Assembly: GCA_015060395.1 (NCBI GenBank)
Contig: SUYP01000018.1
Coordinates: 1 to 62,921 of the forward strand
Source: Bacteroidales bacterium
GTDB lineage: Bacteria > Bacteroidota > Bacteroidia > Bacteroidales > UBA932
Direction of reading: 5' to 3'
DNA length: 62,921 nucleotides
How positions within the stretch are numbered: the first letter of the stretch is position 1; every line of letters starts with the position of its first letter. The notes beneath the pieces were generated by a model. The model had not been told where the DNA came from. It did no database searches and saw only the letters and a list, made by a program, of their open reading frames with translations. A program made the translations under genes and the position numbers. Shown here in pieces: positions 18,061 through 28,015 of this stretch.

Positions 18061-19371
18061 TTACGGATGGGATGATGCAAAAAGTCCGAGACGATTTTCA
18101 AGAAGGTCCAATTGTTCAGGACGGTTAAGCTGGGACACGCAGATACGGACTCCAGCCTGGGCGCTGCCGGTCAGGGACAGCGATATCGAGCATATTCCCG
18201 TAAGCATCAGCTCGCGCATAAGCACGGCACCTGACATATCCTTATATCCCACAGTGTAGAAGAATCCGTCGCTGACATCCTCGTCTCCATCCTTGCTATA
18301 GACTATATGGAAACCGTTGTCAATGAACATCTTCTTGGTCAGTGCGGCTCTTCGAGCATATTCCGACGTAGCGGCCACGAAATCAAGTTTTCCGTCACAA
18401 GCGGCCTTGAACATAGCCGCAAGGGCATATTGAGCTGAATGACTCGTTCCGGAAGATACGGCATAGAGCACTCCCAGTACCAGGGCGTCACCCAGGCGTG
18501 ATATATTGTACCGCTGCTGCAGAGCCGGATATTCGCGCTCGTACAGACGGTCGGAGATGGCAAGGACTGCAATCCTCTGACCTGCGTAGCTGAACATCTT
18601 GGATGCCGACATCATTATGATGTAATTGTCGGTATATTTGGCCACCGTCGGTTGGAAAGGAGCCTCAAAAGGCTTTCCAAGCGGTTTTCTGAAGTCCATA
18701 CACATATATGCAAGATCTTCCAGAACGACCACGTCATAACGGGTGGCAAGCTCACCTATTGTACGGAGCTCATCCTCTGTCAGATTGAACCAGGCAGGAT
18801 TGTTCGGACTTGAATATATCAAGGCAGAGATACGTCCGGTGGCGAAATAGCTCTCCAGCTTGGCAGCAAGCCTTTCACCTCTGTATTCATATATGTCGAA
18901 TGACTCGCTGCGTATGCCGAGGATGTTCACCTGGCTCCTCTGGACAGGAAAGCCTGGATCGATGAAGAGTACGGTATCCTTTGCAGGATCGAGATGTGAA
19001 GCGAGAATGAAGGACGAGAAACTTCCTTGCATTGAACCTACGGTCGGTATGCATCCTTTCGGCGAGACATCAATATCAAGAAATGCCTTCAGGAATCGTG
19101 AAGCCTCTGACTTAAGCTCAGGAGCGCCCATCATATTCGGATAAATCGAAGCTATACCCGCACGCAGAGCCGCGCATTCGGCTTCGACTCCCACCTCTGC
19201 AGGCGGAAGTCCGGGGATTCCCATCTCAAGATGAAGGAAATCAATGCCAGTAAGCTTTTCCAAAGTCCTTGCAATCTCTCCCGACTGACGGATCGTCGCG
19301 CAGGAGATGTCTGAGATGCCCATCTGCTCCAGAACGGATGCGAGGGCGGTATTATCTATCGGTCGTTTCAT
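18061..19371 (-). CDS. class I/II pyridoxal-phosphate aminotransferase
   Basis: This is a 436-residue fold-type I aminotransferase. The PLP-binding lysine lies in MMSASKMFSYAGQR, the aspartate that contacts the ring nitrogen in VVLEDLAYM, and the substrate-binding asparagine in YSSPNNPAWF. The C-terminal arginine is probably in GVRICVS. Substrate preference is unknown. The start at 19371 (MKRPIDNT) is taken because the upstream in-frame ATG lies inside a hairpin over the predicted promoter. It is probably followed on the same transcript by the CoA-transferase. Confidence 0.85.
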   Translation of the reverse strand: MKRPIDNTALASVLEQMGISDISCATIRQSGEIARTLEKLTGIDFLHLEMGIPGLPPAEVGVEAECAALRAGIASIYPNMMGAPELKSEASRFLKAFLDIDVSPKGCIPTVGSMQGSFSSFILASHLDPAKDTVLFIDPGFPVQRSQVNILGIRSESFDIYEYRGERLAAKLESYFATGRISALIYSSPNNPAWFNLTEDELRTIGELATRYDVVVLEDLAYMCMDFRKPLGKPFEAPFQPTVAKYTDNYIIMMSASKMFSYAGQRIAVLAISDRLYEREYPALQQRYNISRLGDALVLGVLYAVSSGTSHSAQYALAAMFKAACDGKLDFVAATSEYARRAALTKKMFIDNGFHIVYSKDGDEDVSDGFFYTVGYKDMSGAVLMRELMLTGICSISLSLTGSAQAGVRICVSQLNRPEQLDLLENRLGLFASSHP

Positions 19372-19409
19372 AAAAAATCGGAACGGCTGGGGTGGCCGTT
19401 CCAAATATA
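19372..19409 (-). promoter_or_regulatory. -7 box overlapped by a hairpin and T-run directly before the ATG
   Basis: On the minus strand, TATATTTG (19402-19409) fits TAnnTTTG. It runs directly into a perfect 8-bp hairpin (GGAACGGC / GCCGTTCC, 19380-19402, 7-nt loop), then GATTTTTT and the ATG of the aminotransferase. The hairpin plus T-run looks like an intrinsic terminator for anything reading in from the decayed gene upstream. For transcripts starting at this box it would be at the very 5' end. Confidence 0.6.
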
Positions 19410-19481
19410 TGAAATTATCAGGATATTTCCGAATTTTGTTTGCTTTTGAAACAAAATTTCAAAAGAAAGCTACAGATTGTT

Positions 19482-19804
19482 CTATTTCTTACAGAGACTC
19501 TTGTCATCTACAAGTATATAGAACTGACCTTCGGACATCTTAGGCTCGTGATATGAACCTTTCCACTCCGACGAAGAATCGTCATACCTATACCAGGTCG
19601 CATCGGAAGGAAGGGTTATCTTCACAGTCTGCTCGCCTGTACCGAAGTTGCCGAACAGAGCGAAAGTATCTCCATCACCGTTTGTGCAGTGAATGTCATA
19701 ACCTCTCCTCCGGATTGCTGCGGAACATCCTGAAGTTCCTTGTTGCACGATGCTGCAGCAATCACAGCAAGGGCTGCAATAATGAATGAATAGAACTTTC
19801 TCAT
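19482..19804 (-). pseudogene. decayed lipoprotein: signal peptide joined out of frame to an amylase-like C-terminal domain
   Basis: The first ~40 codons encode a lipoprotein start (MRKFYSFIIAALAVIAAASC, then NKEL) closely related to the one at 25558. The frame then runs into a stop, while another frame picks up a beta-rich end containing FALFGNFGTGEQTVKITLP and WYRYDDSSSEWKGSY. That end resembles the C-terminal beta domain of bacterial alpha-amylases. The simplest reading is a large internal deletion that left both ends of a longer surface protein. A small ORF precedes it by 19 nt. Confidence 0.6.
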
Positions 19805-19823
19805 CTTCTGATAATTATAAAGA

Positions 19824-19922
19824 TTAGTCCCAAAGCATTCCTTCAGAACATACGTCAATCACCTGCACCTGAGGTGCAGCATAGTCTCCCGATACGGAGA
19901 ATACAGAACAGTCAGTTTTCAT
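19824..19922 (-). CDS. small ORF (32 aa) upstream of the decayed lipoprotein
   Basis: This ORF starts at an ATG 56 nt downstream of a well-formed promoter and ends 19 nt before the lipoprotein start. The peptide ends in DYAAPQVQVIDVCSEGMLWD. It shares YAAP, a V-rich strand and SEG-hydrophobic-Leu with the 44-residue peptide at 25587, which sits in the same position before a related lipoprotein gene. That conservation argues it is translated. Its function is unknown; it may be a leader peptide or a short surface-related product. Confidence 0.55.
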   Translation of the reverse strand: MKTDCSVFSVSGDYAAPQVQVIDVCSEGMLWD

Positions 19923-19955
19923 TGCAATATAATGTTATCAGTTAATTACGTGCCG

Positions 19956-20009
19956 ATACCGCTTTGCGGTATGACAGCAAAAGTACTTACGAGGATATAG
20001 AATCGCAAA
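19956..20009 (-). promoter_or_regulatory. promoter for the small ORF and lipoprotein remnant
   Basis: On the minus strand, TTTG (20006-20009) is followed after 20 nt by TACTTTTG (19978-19985), a full consensus match. Right after it lies a 7-bp hairpin (ATACCGC / GCGGTAT, 3-nt loop, 19956-19972) at the expected start of the RNA. The remaining sequence up to 20146 holds only the upstream region of the peptidase gene. Confidence 0.65.
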
Positions 20010-20146
20010 TCTATGACCGGCAAATAGGATGAATGGTCGTTTTATCTTGTTGAACTGCAATGTCAAAGTGAAGAAAAGGGGATGCAGCTTGGGTTTTACC
20101 TTATAATTATGTAATTTTAGCATCTTAAACTTAAAACGGACAGATT

Positions 20147-22582
20147 ATGAAGAAATTATTATTGACTGCTGTCGCTGCTGCCGGCCTTATGTGTATATGT
20201 AATCTCCAGTCCGCTGCTCAGGCGAGACTGCCGGAATACCTTCAGGCAGAAAAGTTCACACAGGAAAAATTGAGCACGATGCTGTTCTCGACTATGGTCG
20301 ATCCGCATTGGTTCGGTGACGGCAAGTGCTTCTGGTATGAGTACAAGACAAGCGAGGGAACATTCTGGTATGTCGTGAATCCTGCCGAAAAAAGCAAGAA
20401 GTCCCTTTTCGACAGGGATGAGATGGCATCACAGCTGACCGAGATTGTCCAGGATCCTTTCGAGGCACGCCATCTTCCTATACGGAATCTGAAGGCAAAG
20501 GAAGACGGAAAGACCTTCACGTTCGAGGTTATGTCTTCAAAGGATGCGAAACCGGACAAGGACAGTAAAAAGAAGAAGGGAGGGAAAGAGATATTCTATT
20601 TTTCATACGACTACCCTAGCGGAAAGCTCACCCACCTGAAGGATCAGGAAGAAGAACCGAAGCGTCTGAGATGGGGTTCCGTATCTCCTGACAAATCCAC
20701 TGTCATCTATGCAAAGGACCTCAATCTCTATCGTATGAGCTACGAGGACTATCTCAAGGCCAGGAAAGACGAAAAGGATTCCACAATCGTCGAGATTCAG
20801 ATCACGAGCGACGGAGTGGAGGATTTCGGGTTCGGTATGCCATATTCGAGGATGAACACCGACACTCTCTGCAACGGCAAAAGACGCGCAGTCTATGGCT
20901 ATTGGTCACCGGATTCACGCCATTTCGCCACTATACTTACCGACAGCCGCGCGGTCAAGGATCTCTGGGTCATCGACGTCACAGCAAAGCCACGCCCTAC
21001 CCTTGAGACCTACAAATATCAGATGCCGGGTGAGAAAGAAGCTCCGGTCGAGCACCTGTATGTGTTTGATATGCAGGATAATAGCCGCAAGGAAATAAAG
21101 ACTTCCGCATTCAAGGACCAGACTCTGGAGATCGAAAGCCGTCCTTGGGAGCAGAAGCACAGAAATGCGGAAGACGTCGCGCGGGTATGGCAGGGCGATG
21201 ACGAGCGTTTCTTCATTACCCGCAGCAGCCGCGACCTGCATAGGATCGACGTATGCGCATATACCGTCGGGCAGGACAGCATAGTGCCTGTCATACAGGA
21301 AAGGATGAACACCTATCAGGAGACCCGTCCTTTGAAGGTGCTTGGAGGCGGCAAGGAGATAATCCAGTGGAGCGAGCGTGACGGTTGGGCGCATCTGTAT
21401 CTCTATGACGATGCCGGCAATCTTAAGAACCGCATCACCAAGGGACCTTGGCACGTGGAGAATGTGGTGAAGGTGGATGAAAAGGCACGCGTGATATATT
21501 TCACTGCCAACGGACGCAACTCCGACGAGAATCCATATTATGAGCATCTTTACAGAGTCAATGTGGATGGAAGCGGTCTGAAGCAGCTCACCAAGGGAAA
21601 TTATTTCCACGAAGTGGCCGTGGATGATGATGCAAAATATGTTCTTGACAATTATTCGAGAGTGGATTCTGTACCGATGGCTGTAGTGCTGGACAACAAC
21701 GGCAACAAGGTGATGGATATTCAGGAGAGTGATTTCTCCCAGCTCTTCGCAAATGGATACAAGTTCCCTGAACTGTTCACAGTCAAGGCTGCAGACGGAG
21801 TGACAGACCTCTATGGCGTAATGTACAAGCCTTTCGACTTCGACTCCACAAAGGTCTATCCTATAGTCGATTACGTATATCCGGGCCCTCAGGTTGAAGC
21901 CGTATATTATCCATTCACCCGTATGAGCGTACGTACTGACCGCCTCGCCCAGGCAGGATTCATTGTGATCTCTGTTGGTCAGCGCGGAGGCCATCCGAGC
22001 CGTTCGAAATGGTATCATAACTACGGTTACGGCAATATGCGCGACTATCCTCTTGCAGACCATAAGTACGCGATCGAGCAGCTTGCCAACAGACATTCTT
22101 TCATCGATATAGATAAAGTGGGAATACACGGCCACTCCGGCGGAGGCTTTATGAGCACAGCGGCAATATGCCAGTATCCGGACTTCTTCAAGGTGGCGGT
22201 TTCCTGCGCCGGCAACCACGACAACACCATTTACAACCGCTGGTGGAGCGAGACCCATCACGGCGTGAAGGAAACCGTATCGGAAAATGGCGACACGACA
22301 TTCGTCTATAAGATTGGAACCAATCCGGAAATCGCCAGCAAGCTAAAGGGCCACCTCCTGCTGGTGCACGGAGACATCGACAACAATGTCCACCCGGGCA
22401 ACACTATGAGGGTTGTAGAGGCCCTGATCCGTTCAGGAAAACGTTTCGATATGCTGATGCTTCCAAAGCAGCGCCACGGATTCGGAGATATGAACGAATA
22501 TTTCTACTGGAGACTTGTTGACTACTTCTCAGAGCATCTCCGAGGAGAAAGCGAAAAAACAGTTGACATCCCGAAAAGATAA
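20147..22582 (+). CDS. S9-family prolyl oligopeptidase / dipeptidyl-peptidase IV-like protease
   Basis: This 811-residue secreted enzyme has a signal peptide (about residues 1-25, no clear lipobox), a beta-propeller-like N-terminal region (about 40-560, including a Lys-rich insert near 145) and an alpha/beta-hydrolase C-terminal domain. The catalytic serine is in GIHGHSGGGFMS, the aspartate in LLVHGDIDNNVHP, and the histidine in KQRHGFGDM. It should cleave peptides, possibly Xaa-Pro dipeptides, in the periplasm. It appears to be a single-gene unit followed by tRNA-Ser. Confidence 0.92.
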   Translation: MKKLLLTAVAAAGLMCICNLQSAAQARLPEYLQAEKFTQEKLSTMLFSTMVDPHWFGDGKCFWYEYKTSEGTFWYVVNPAEKSKKSLFDRDEMASQLTEIVQDPFEARHLPIRNLKAKEDGKTFTFEVMSSKDAKPDKDSKKKKGGKEIFYFSYDYPSGKLTHLKDQEEEPKRLRWGSVSPDKSTVIYAKDLNLYRMSYEDYLKARKDEKDSTIVEIQITSDGVEDFGFGMPYSRMNTDTLCNGKRRAVYGYWSPDSRHFATILTDSRAVKDLWVIDVTAKPRPTLETYKYQMPGEKEAPVEHLYVFDMQDNSRKEIKTSAFKDQTLEIESRPWEQKHRNAEDVARVWQGDDERFFITRSSRDLHRIDVCAYTVGQDSIVPVIQERMNTYQETRPLKVLGGGKEIIQWSERDGWAHLYLYDDAGNLKNRITKGPWHVENVVKVDEKARVIYFTANGRNSDENPYYEHLYRVNVDGSGLKQLTKGNYFHEVAVDDDAKYVLDNYSRVDSVPMAVVLDNNGNKVMDIQESDFSQLFANGYKFPELFTVKAADGVTDLYGVMYKPFDFDSTKVYPIVDYVYPGPQVEAVYYPFTRMSVRTDRLAQAGFIVISVGQRGGHPSRSKWYHNYGYGNMRDYPLADHKYAIEQLANRHSFIDIDKVGIHGHSGGGFMSTAAICQYPDFFKVAVSCAGNHDNTIYNRWWSETHHGVKETVSENGDTTFVYKIGTNPEIASKLKGHLLLVHGDIDNNVHPGNTMRVVEALIRSGKRFDMLMLPKQRHGFGDMNEYFYWRLVDYFSEHLRGESEKTVDIPKR

Positions 22583-22648
22583 TCAGGCAGAAACATCAAC
22601 TTTCCAACTTCAGCCACCCGAACTATAGCAAATATTCCGGTTTTTTAC

Positions 22649-22656
22649 TATGTTTG
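22649..22656 (+). promoter_or_regulatory. -7 box of the tRNA-Ser gene
   Basis: TATGTTTG matches TAnnTTTG and ends 16 nt before the first base of the tRNA, the spacing expected for a short tRNA leader. Confidence 0.6.
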
Positions 22657-22672
22657 CACCATCAAACCACAA

Positions 22673-22760
22673 GGAAAGATGCTCGAGTGGCTGAAGAGGC
22701 ACGCCTGGAAAGCGTGTAGTCGCCTAAAGCGGCTCACGGGTTCGAATCCCGTTCTTTCCG
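22673..22760 (+). tRNA. tRNA-Ser (anticodon GGA)
   Basis: This is an 88-nt class II tRNA with a long variable arm. Acceptor strands GGAAAGA and TCTTTCC pair, followed by discriminator G. The anticodon stem CACGC/GCGTG encloses CTGGAAA, giving anticodon GGA at 22707-22709. The T-arm reads CGGGTTCGAATCCCG. CCA is not encoded. It should read UCC and UCU codons. Confidence 0.97.
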
Positions 22761-22773
22761 CAACAAAGGAAGG

Positions 22774-22800
22774 CCGGATGACTTTCGTCATCCGGTTTTT
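22774..22800 (+). terminator. terminator after tRNA-Ser
   Basis: A perfect 9-bp stem (CCGGATGAC / GTCATCCGG) with a TTTC loop is followed directly by TTTTT. It begins 13 nt after the tRNA. Confidence 0.92.
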
Positions 22801-22824
22801 GTATGCAGGGAGTCCGTTGATAGC

Positions 22825-23134
22825 TTGCTGTCATAAGGACATCCTGCATACAAAAACAGAAGCGTCAGCTTCGGCCTTCCGTTGTTGCAAGGGACGCCCC
22901 GGCAAGGGGTACCGGGATGTGGAAAGGAGCGCAGCGACTGAGCACATCCCGCCGCAGGCGGGGCGGGATGTGCGAACGCAGTGAGCAAATCCCGGAAAGA
23001 ACGGGATATCGGAGGAGGATATCTTGTTGTCATCCAGCCACTTACAACATCTACGTACCGCACTAGAGGGAGCACGAAGATATAGTAACTGATTGATTAC
23101 CAAGGCTATACCCTTCTATCCATTACACGCAAAC
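22825..23134 (+). repeat. direct repeat block, copy 1 (non-coding, about 310 nt)
   Basis: This block starts TTGCTGTCATAAGGAC and ends near CATTACACGC. It is repeated at 23286-23552 with high identity but with an extra segment here of about 43 nt (around 22943-22985, containing CCGCAGGCGG). It includes GGAAAGGAGCGCAGCGACTG and ends in a REP-like element. Scattered short ORFs across it are not supported. Confidence 0.8.
23029..23105 (-). repeat. REP-like palindrome, inside repeat copy 1
   Basis: The core (minus strand) reads CGTGCTCCCTCTAGTGCGG, with stem ATCTTCGTGC against GTACGTAGAT (imperfect). The downstream arm reads GTAAGTGGCTGGATGACA and the upstream arm GGTAATCAATCAGTTAC. It belongs to the same family as the palindromes flanking the RAYT gene. 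Confidence 0.7.
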
Positions 23135-23285
23135 AGCCCTGCATATTCTTGGCAAATCAGTTCTAGTGAAGGTTATGGCCATAGACCTCATTAGAACATT
23201 GGTTTTGAGACTGATCTTGCTGCTTTTAACGAGTTATAGTGAATCTGGAGGACGTAAAGTTCACTGGAACTATCAATCCTAGGGT
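23135..23285. other. spacer between the two repeat copies
   Basis: This is 151 nt of AT-rich DNA with no ORF, no consensus promoter and no strong hairpin. It contains a weak inverted repeat (GGTTATGGCCATAGACC) whose significance is doubtful. Confidence 0.5.
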
Positions 23286-23552
23286 TTGCTGTCATAAGGA
23301 CGTCCTGCATACAAAAACAGAAGCGTCAGCTTCGGCCTTCCGTTGTTGCAAGGGCCACCCCGGCAAGGGGTAGCGGGATGTGGAAAGGAGCGCAGCGACT
23401 GAGCAAATCCCGGAAAGAAGGGGATGCCGGAGGAAGGTATCTTACTATCATTCAGCCACTTACAGCACCCTCGTGCCGCACTAGAGGGAGCACGAAGACA
23501 TAGTAACTGATTGATTACCACGGCCATACCCCTCTCCCCATTACGCGCAAAA
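23286..23552 (+). repeat. direct repeat block, copy 2 (non-coding, about 267 nt)
   Basis: This is the second copy of the block at 22825, sharing CATACAAAAACAGAAGCGTC, GGAAAGGAGCGCAGCGACTG and the terminal REP-like element. It lacks the ~43-nt insert of copy 1. It ends next to the terminator of the glucan operon. Confidence 0.8.
23446..23520 (-). repeat. REP-like palindrome, inside repeat copy 2
   Basis: The core (minus strand) reads CGTGCTCCCTCTAGTGCGG, followed by CACG. Arms are GGTAATCAATCAGTTAC upstream and GTAAGTGGCTGAATGATA downstream. The two arms differ from copy 1 at only a few positions. Confidence 0.7.
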
Positions 23553-23577
23553 AGCCCGAGGATGCAACACCTCGGGC
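23549..23577 (-). terminator. terminator of the glucan-utilisation operon
   Basis: On the minus strand a perfect 8-bp stem (GCCCGAGG / CCTCGGGC) with an 8-nt loop is followed by TTTTT. It lies 85 nt beyond the last stop of the operon. Confidence 0.88.
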
Positions 23578-23661
23578 CATTGATAGAATTATTTATCTCA
23601 ATGCTGACACTAAATCGTTTGAGAATTTAATGATTCGCACTTTTTTGGGGCGGGGATAAGA

Positions 23662-25558
23662 TTAATATGTAGACATCTTATAACTCTGATCCCAACCTGT
23701 AATCTCAATGCAGTTCTTTCCTCCTAAAGTCACATCGCCAGTATCATTCCAACTCTGCCAAGCATTATTTGCATGATCAGGACCCTTGCGAAGTACTTTC
23801 ATACCAGTTGTACCTTCAGGAACTTTAGTAGAATATAATCCATCTGAAACCTTAGTAAAAGTAACCCACTGATCACCAGCACCCCATATCCAAGCTTGGT
23901 ATCTAGCTCCACCTGTTTCCCAAACGCCAGGTTTAAGATATATGGTTACTCCTGTTTCTGGCTCTGGTTCTGGCTCAACTCCACTTGTAGTCTGCTGTGT
24001 AGCGGAAGTGTATGCAACTCCTGATGTCATCAGATATACATTCTTAGCTATATAGTCAAAATAAATATCGTAAGTACCAGCTGATATCTCCTCCATTCTG
24101 TGAGGCCTTGATATACTTATTAGACTTGATATAATTGACTGCACCACATCCATACTTGGTACTCCAATTGGCCGCTGGTTTTACCAAGAATGATTTGTAT
24201 GCTTCAAGTTCTACACCCTTGGCTACATAAAGTTCTGGGACAGTAGTGGTTACCATATCTATCTGCTTCCAATCTGGTGACTGTGCCCAAACTGCCCAAT
24301 CTGATGGCTGATCTGGAACTGATTCAACTGGCAGATCACCAGTCTTTACAACCTTTACCTTTGTTGCTAACTTGTTGATGTAAAGGCTATAGAAACCTCC
24401 CTCTGACACACAGAAATTCTTACCACCCTGATATACAGCAGTCTCAACATTGTTCTCAATCAGGACGCCATCTGCATCGCCAGCAGCTCCTCTGTCAGAA
24501 GTACCCCCATCCCAGTTACCGTTAGCACGGAACTTGAACTGATCAGATGAAGTAATCTTCACATTCTCAGCCACATACCAATCACCATCAAGAGTCATTC
24601 TGATTTCAGAGTTCCAATTACCTGTCATTGAGCCAACTACAGCCCAATAATCAACGGCAACTTCCTCAGGTTCCTCCGGCTCAATAGTACCTGTAAACTC
24701 AAGCTAACCAATATTAAGAATCGTGCTTGATGTAAGGTTTACTCGATTCTTTGCTTTCTTTGCGCCATCTATCTTAGTATCATCTGCAAGAATGTAGTTG
24801 ATGGAAACTCCCTTTGTGAAGTACGCAGGAGCTACTGCTGCATAATATGTTGCACCATCCTCAAAGCACCACCCGTTTGCTTCGTCCTCAGAATAGATTT
24901 TCATCCAAGTACCCTTTCCTGTCCACTGTTCAGACTTTCCTTCTTCAAAGACTGTATCCTGTCCTACGATTGACTTGATAGTGTTATCCTCGTTAAGTGA
25001 AACAAGCATATTGCCGGTAATAGGCTCACTGTTGTTACCATAGAACTCGACAGCCTTGATGTTAGTGCCCTTAATGGTGAACTTGATGAGTGCGTGAGCA
25101 TTTTTGAATGCAAACTGATCGTTTTCAGAATATGCGACTGCAAGAGCGGCTCCCTCATTGTATGTACCTTTTCTGGCAGGCTGATATGTAGGGATGTAAG
25201 CGTTTACTGTCTTATCATTTACATCAACAGTGTAAGTACCTGCAGGATAAACTGCGAGGACCGGACGGTATTCGCCGAATCCCTCTGAGTTAGAGAAGTC
25301 AACATTTGCACCTGCTTTTGCAGTGGTGAATGTCCAGCCCTTTTCTCCGTCGTGAACTGTGATGGCGTCATTTTCCACCCACTCTGACTTCTTTGTTGTC
25401 TCATTGAGGACAGCCTTTGTGTCAGCACCGTCTGTTGATGCTGTGTAAACTACTGTTTCGCCTACTGTAGGGAGGTTCTCCCGTGGAAGCTCCTTGTTGC
25501 AAGATGCTGCTGCAAAGAGGGCAACAGCCGCAACCATAAATGAATAGATCTTTTTCAT
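23662..25558 (-). pseudogene. broken surface lipoprotein: fimbrillin-like N-terminus plus SusE/SusF-like glycan-binding C-terminus
   Basis: The first 284 codons encode a lipoprotein (signal ending AAASC, then NKEL) with a fimbrillin-like domain (DTKAVLNETTKKSEW, then DAITVHDG). A TAG stop at 24704-24706 is followed in the same frame by sequence clearly like SusE/SusF starch-binding domains (DYWAVVGSMTGNWNSEIRM, then FKFRANGNWDGG). A one-base frameshift near 24090 then moves the rest (AGTYDIYFDYIAKNVYLM, then YLKPGVWETGGARYQAWIWG) to another frame. The original gene probably encoded about 630 residues. The truncated first part could still be expressed as a lipoprotein. Confidence 0.7.
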
Positions 25559-25586
25559 TGTTCTTGATTCATTGATAGTCAAACAT

Positions 25587-25721
25587 CTATTGCCACTCGA
25601 GTGGTATTTCCTGGTATTCATCAAAACTGCTGCAGAGCACTCCCTCTGAGTGAAATTCCACTACACTGATCTCAGGGGCAGCATAAAGGCCCCCTTCCTT
25701 AACATTTTCTGTAATTTTCAT
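25587..25721 (-). CDS. small ORF (44 aa) upstream of the lipoprotein gene
   Basis: This ORF starts at an ATG 24 nt after the SusB-like stop and ends 28 nt before the lipoprotein start. The peptide contains LYAAPEISVVEFHSEGVLCS. It matches the 32-residue peptide at 19824 in pattern and position (YAAP-x4-V-x4-SEG-x-L). No separate promoter is visible, so it is probably read from the operon. Function is unknown. Confidence 0.55.
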   Translation of the reverse strand: MKITENVKEGGLYAAPEISVVEFHSEGVLCSSFDEYQEIPLEWQ

Positions 25722-25745
25722 TGTTGGTTAGTTTATATTTAAAGT

Positions 25746-27965
<2,220 letters not shown>

Positions 27966-27972
27966 TTACTGG

Positions 27973-28013
27973 TGTATAGATTTCTCCACTCATTTCGTTC
28001 GGTCGAAATGACA
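27973..28013 (-). repeat. R1 repeat in the spacer between two operon genes
   Basis: On the minus strand it reads TCATTTCGACCGAACGAAAT then GAGAAATCT, the same pattern as the R1 copies at 34561, 36476, 37922 and 51477 (AGAT-CTCG...CG-GATGACA). It occupies most of the 65-nt gap between the SusA-like and SusB-like genes. Confidence 0.6.
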
Positions 28014-28015
28014 AC

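Noticed and set aside
16682..19371. A dedicated amino-acid fermentation operon (aminotransferase plus CoA-transferase)
   Set aside because: Only two genes, with neither substrate known; the pairing is suggestive but too little to name a pathway.
20915..22261. Long open frame (about 448 codons) antisense to the S9 peptidase gene
   Set aside because: The peptidase reading has an intact catalytic triad; the antisense product is of low complexity in motif terms with no known domain.
22831..23527. CRISPR array or tandem ORFs in the block after tRNA-Ser
   Set aside because: There are only two long copies without regular spacers, and the short frames across them are not conserved in coding terms between the copies.
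24704..24706. Programmed readthrough of TAG (pyrrolysine or suppressor) in the glycan-binding lipoprotein
   Set aside because: A second lesion, a frameshift near 24090, breaks the same gene, so plain decay or sequence error is simpler.
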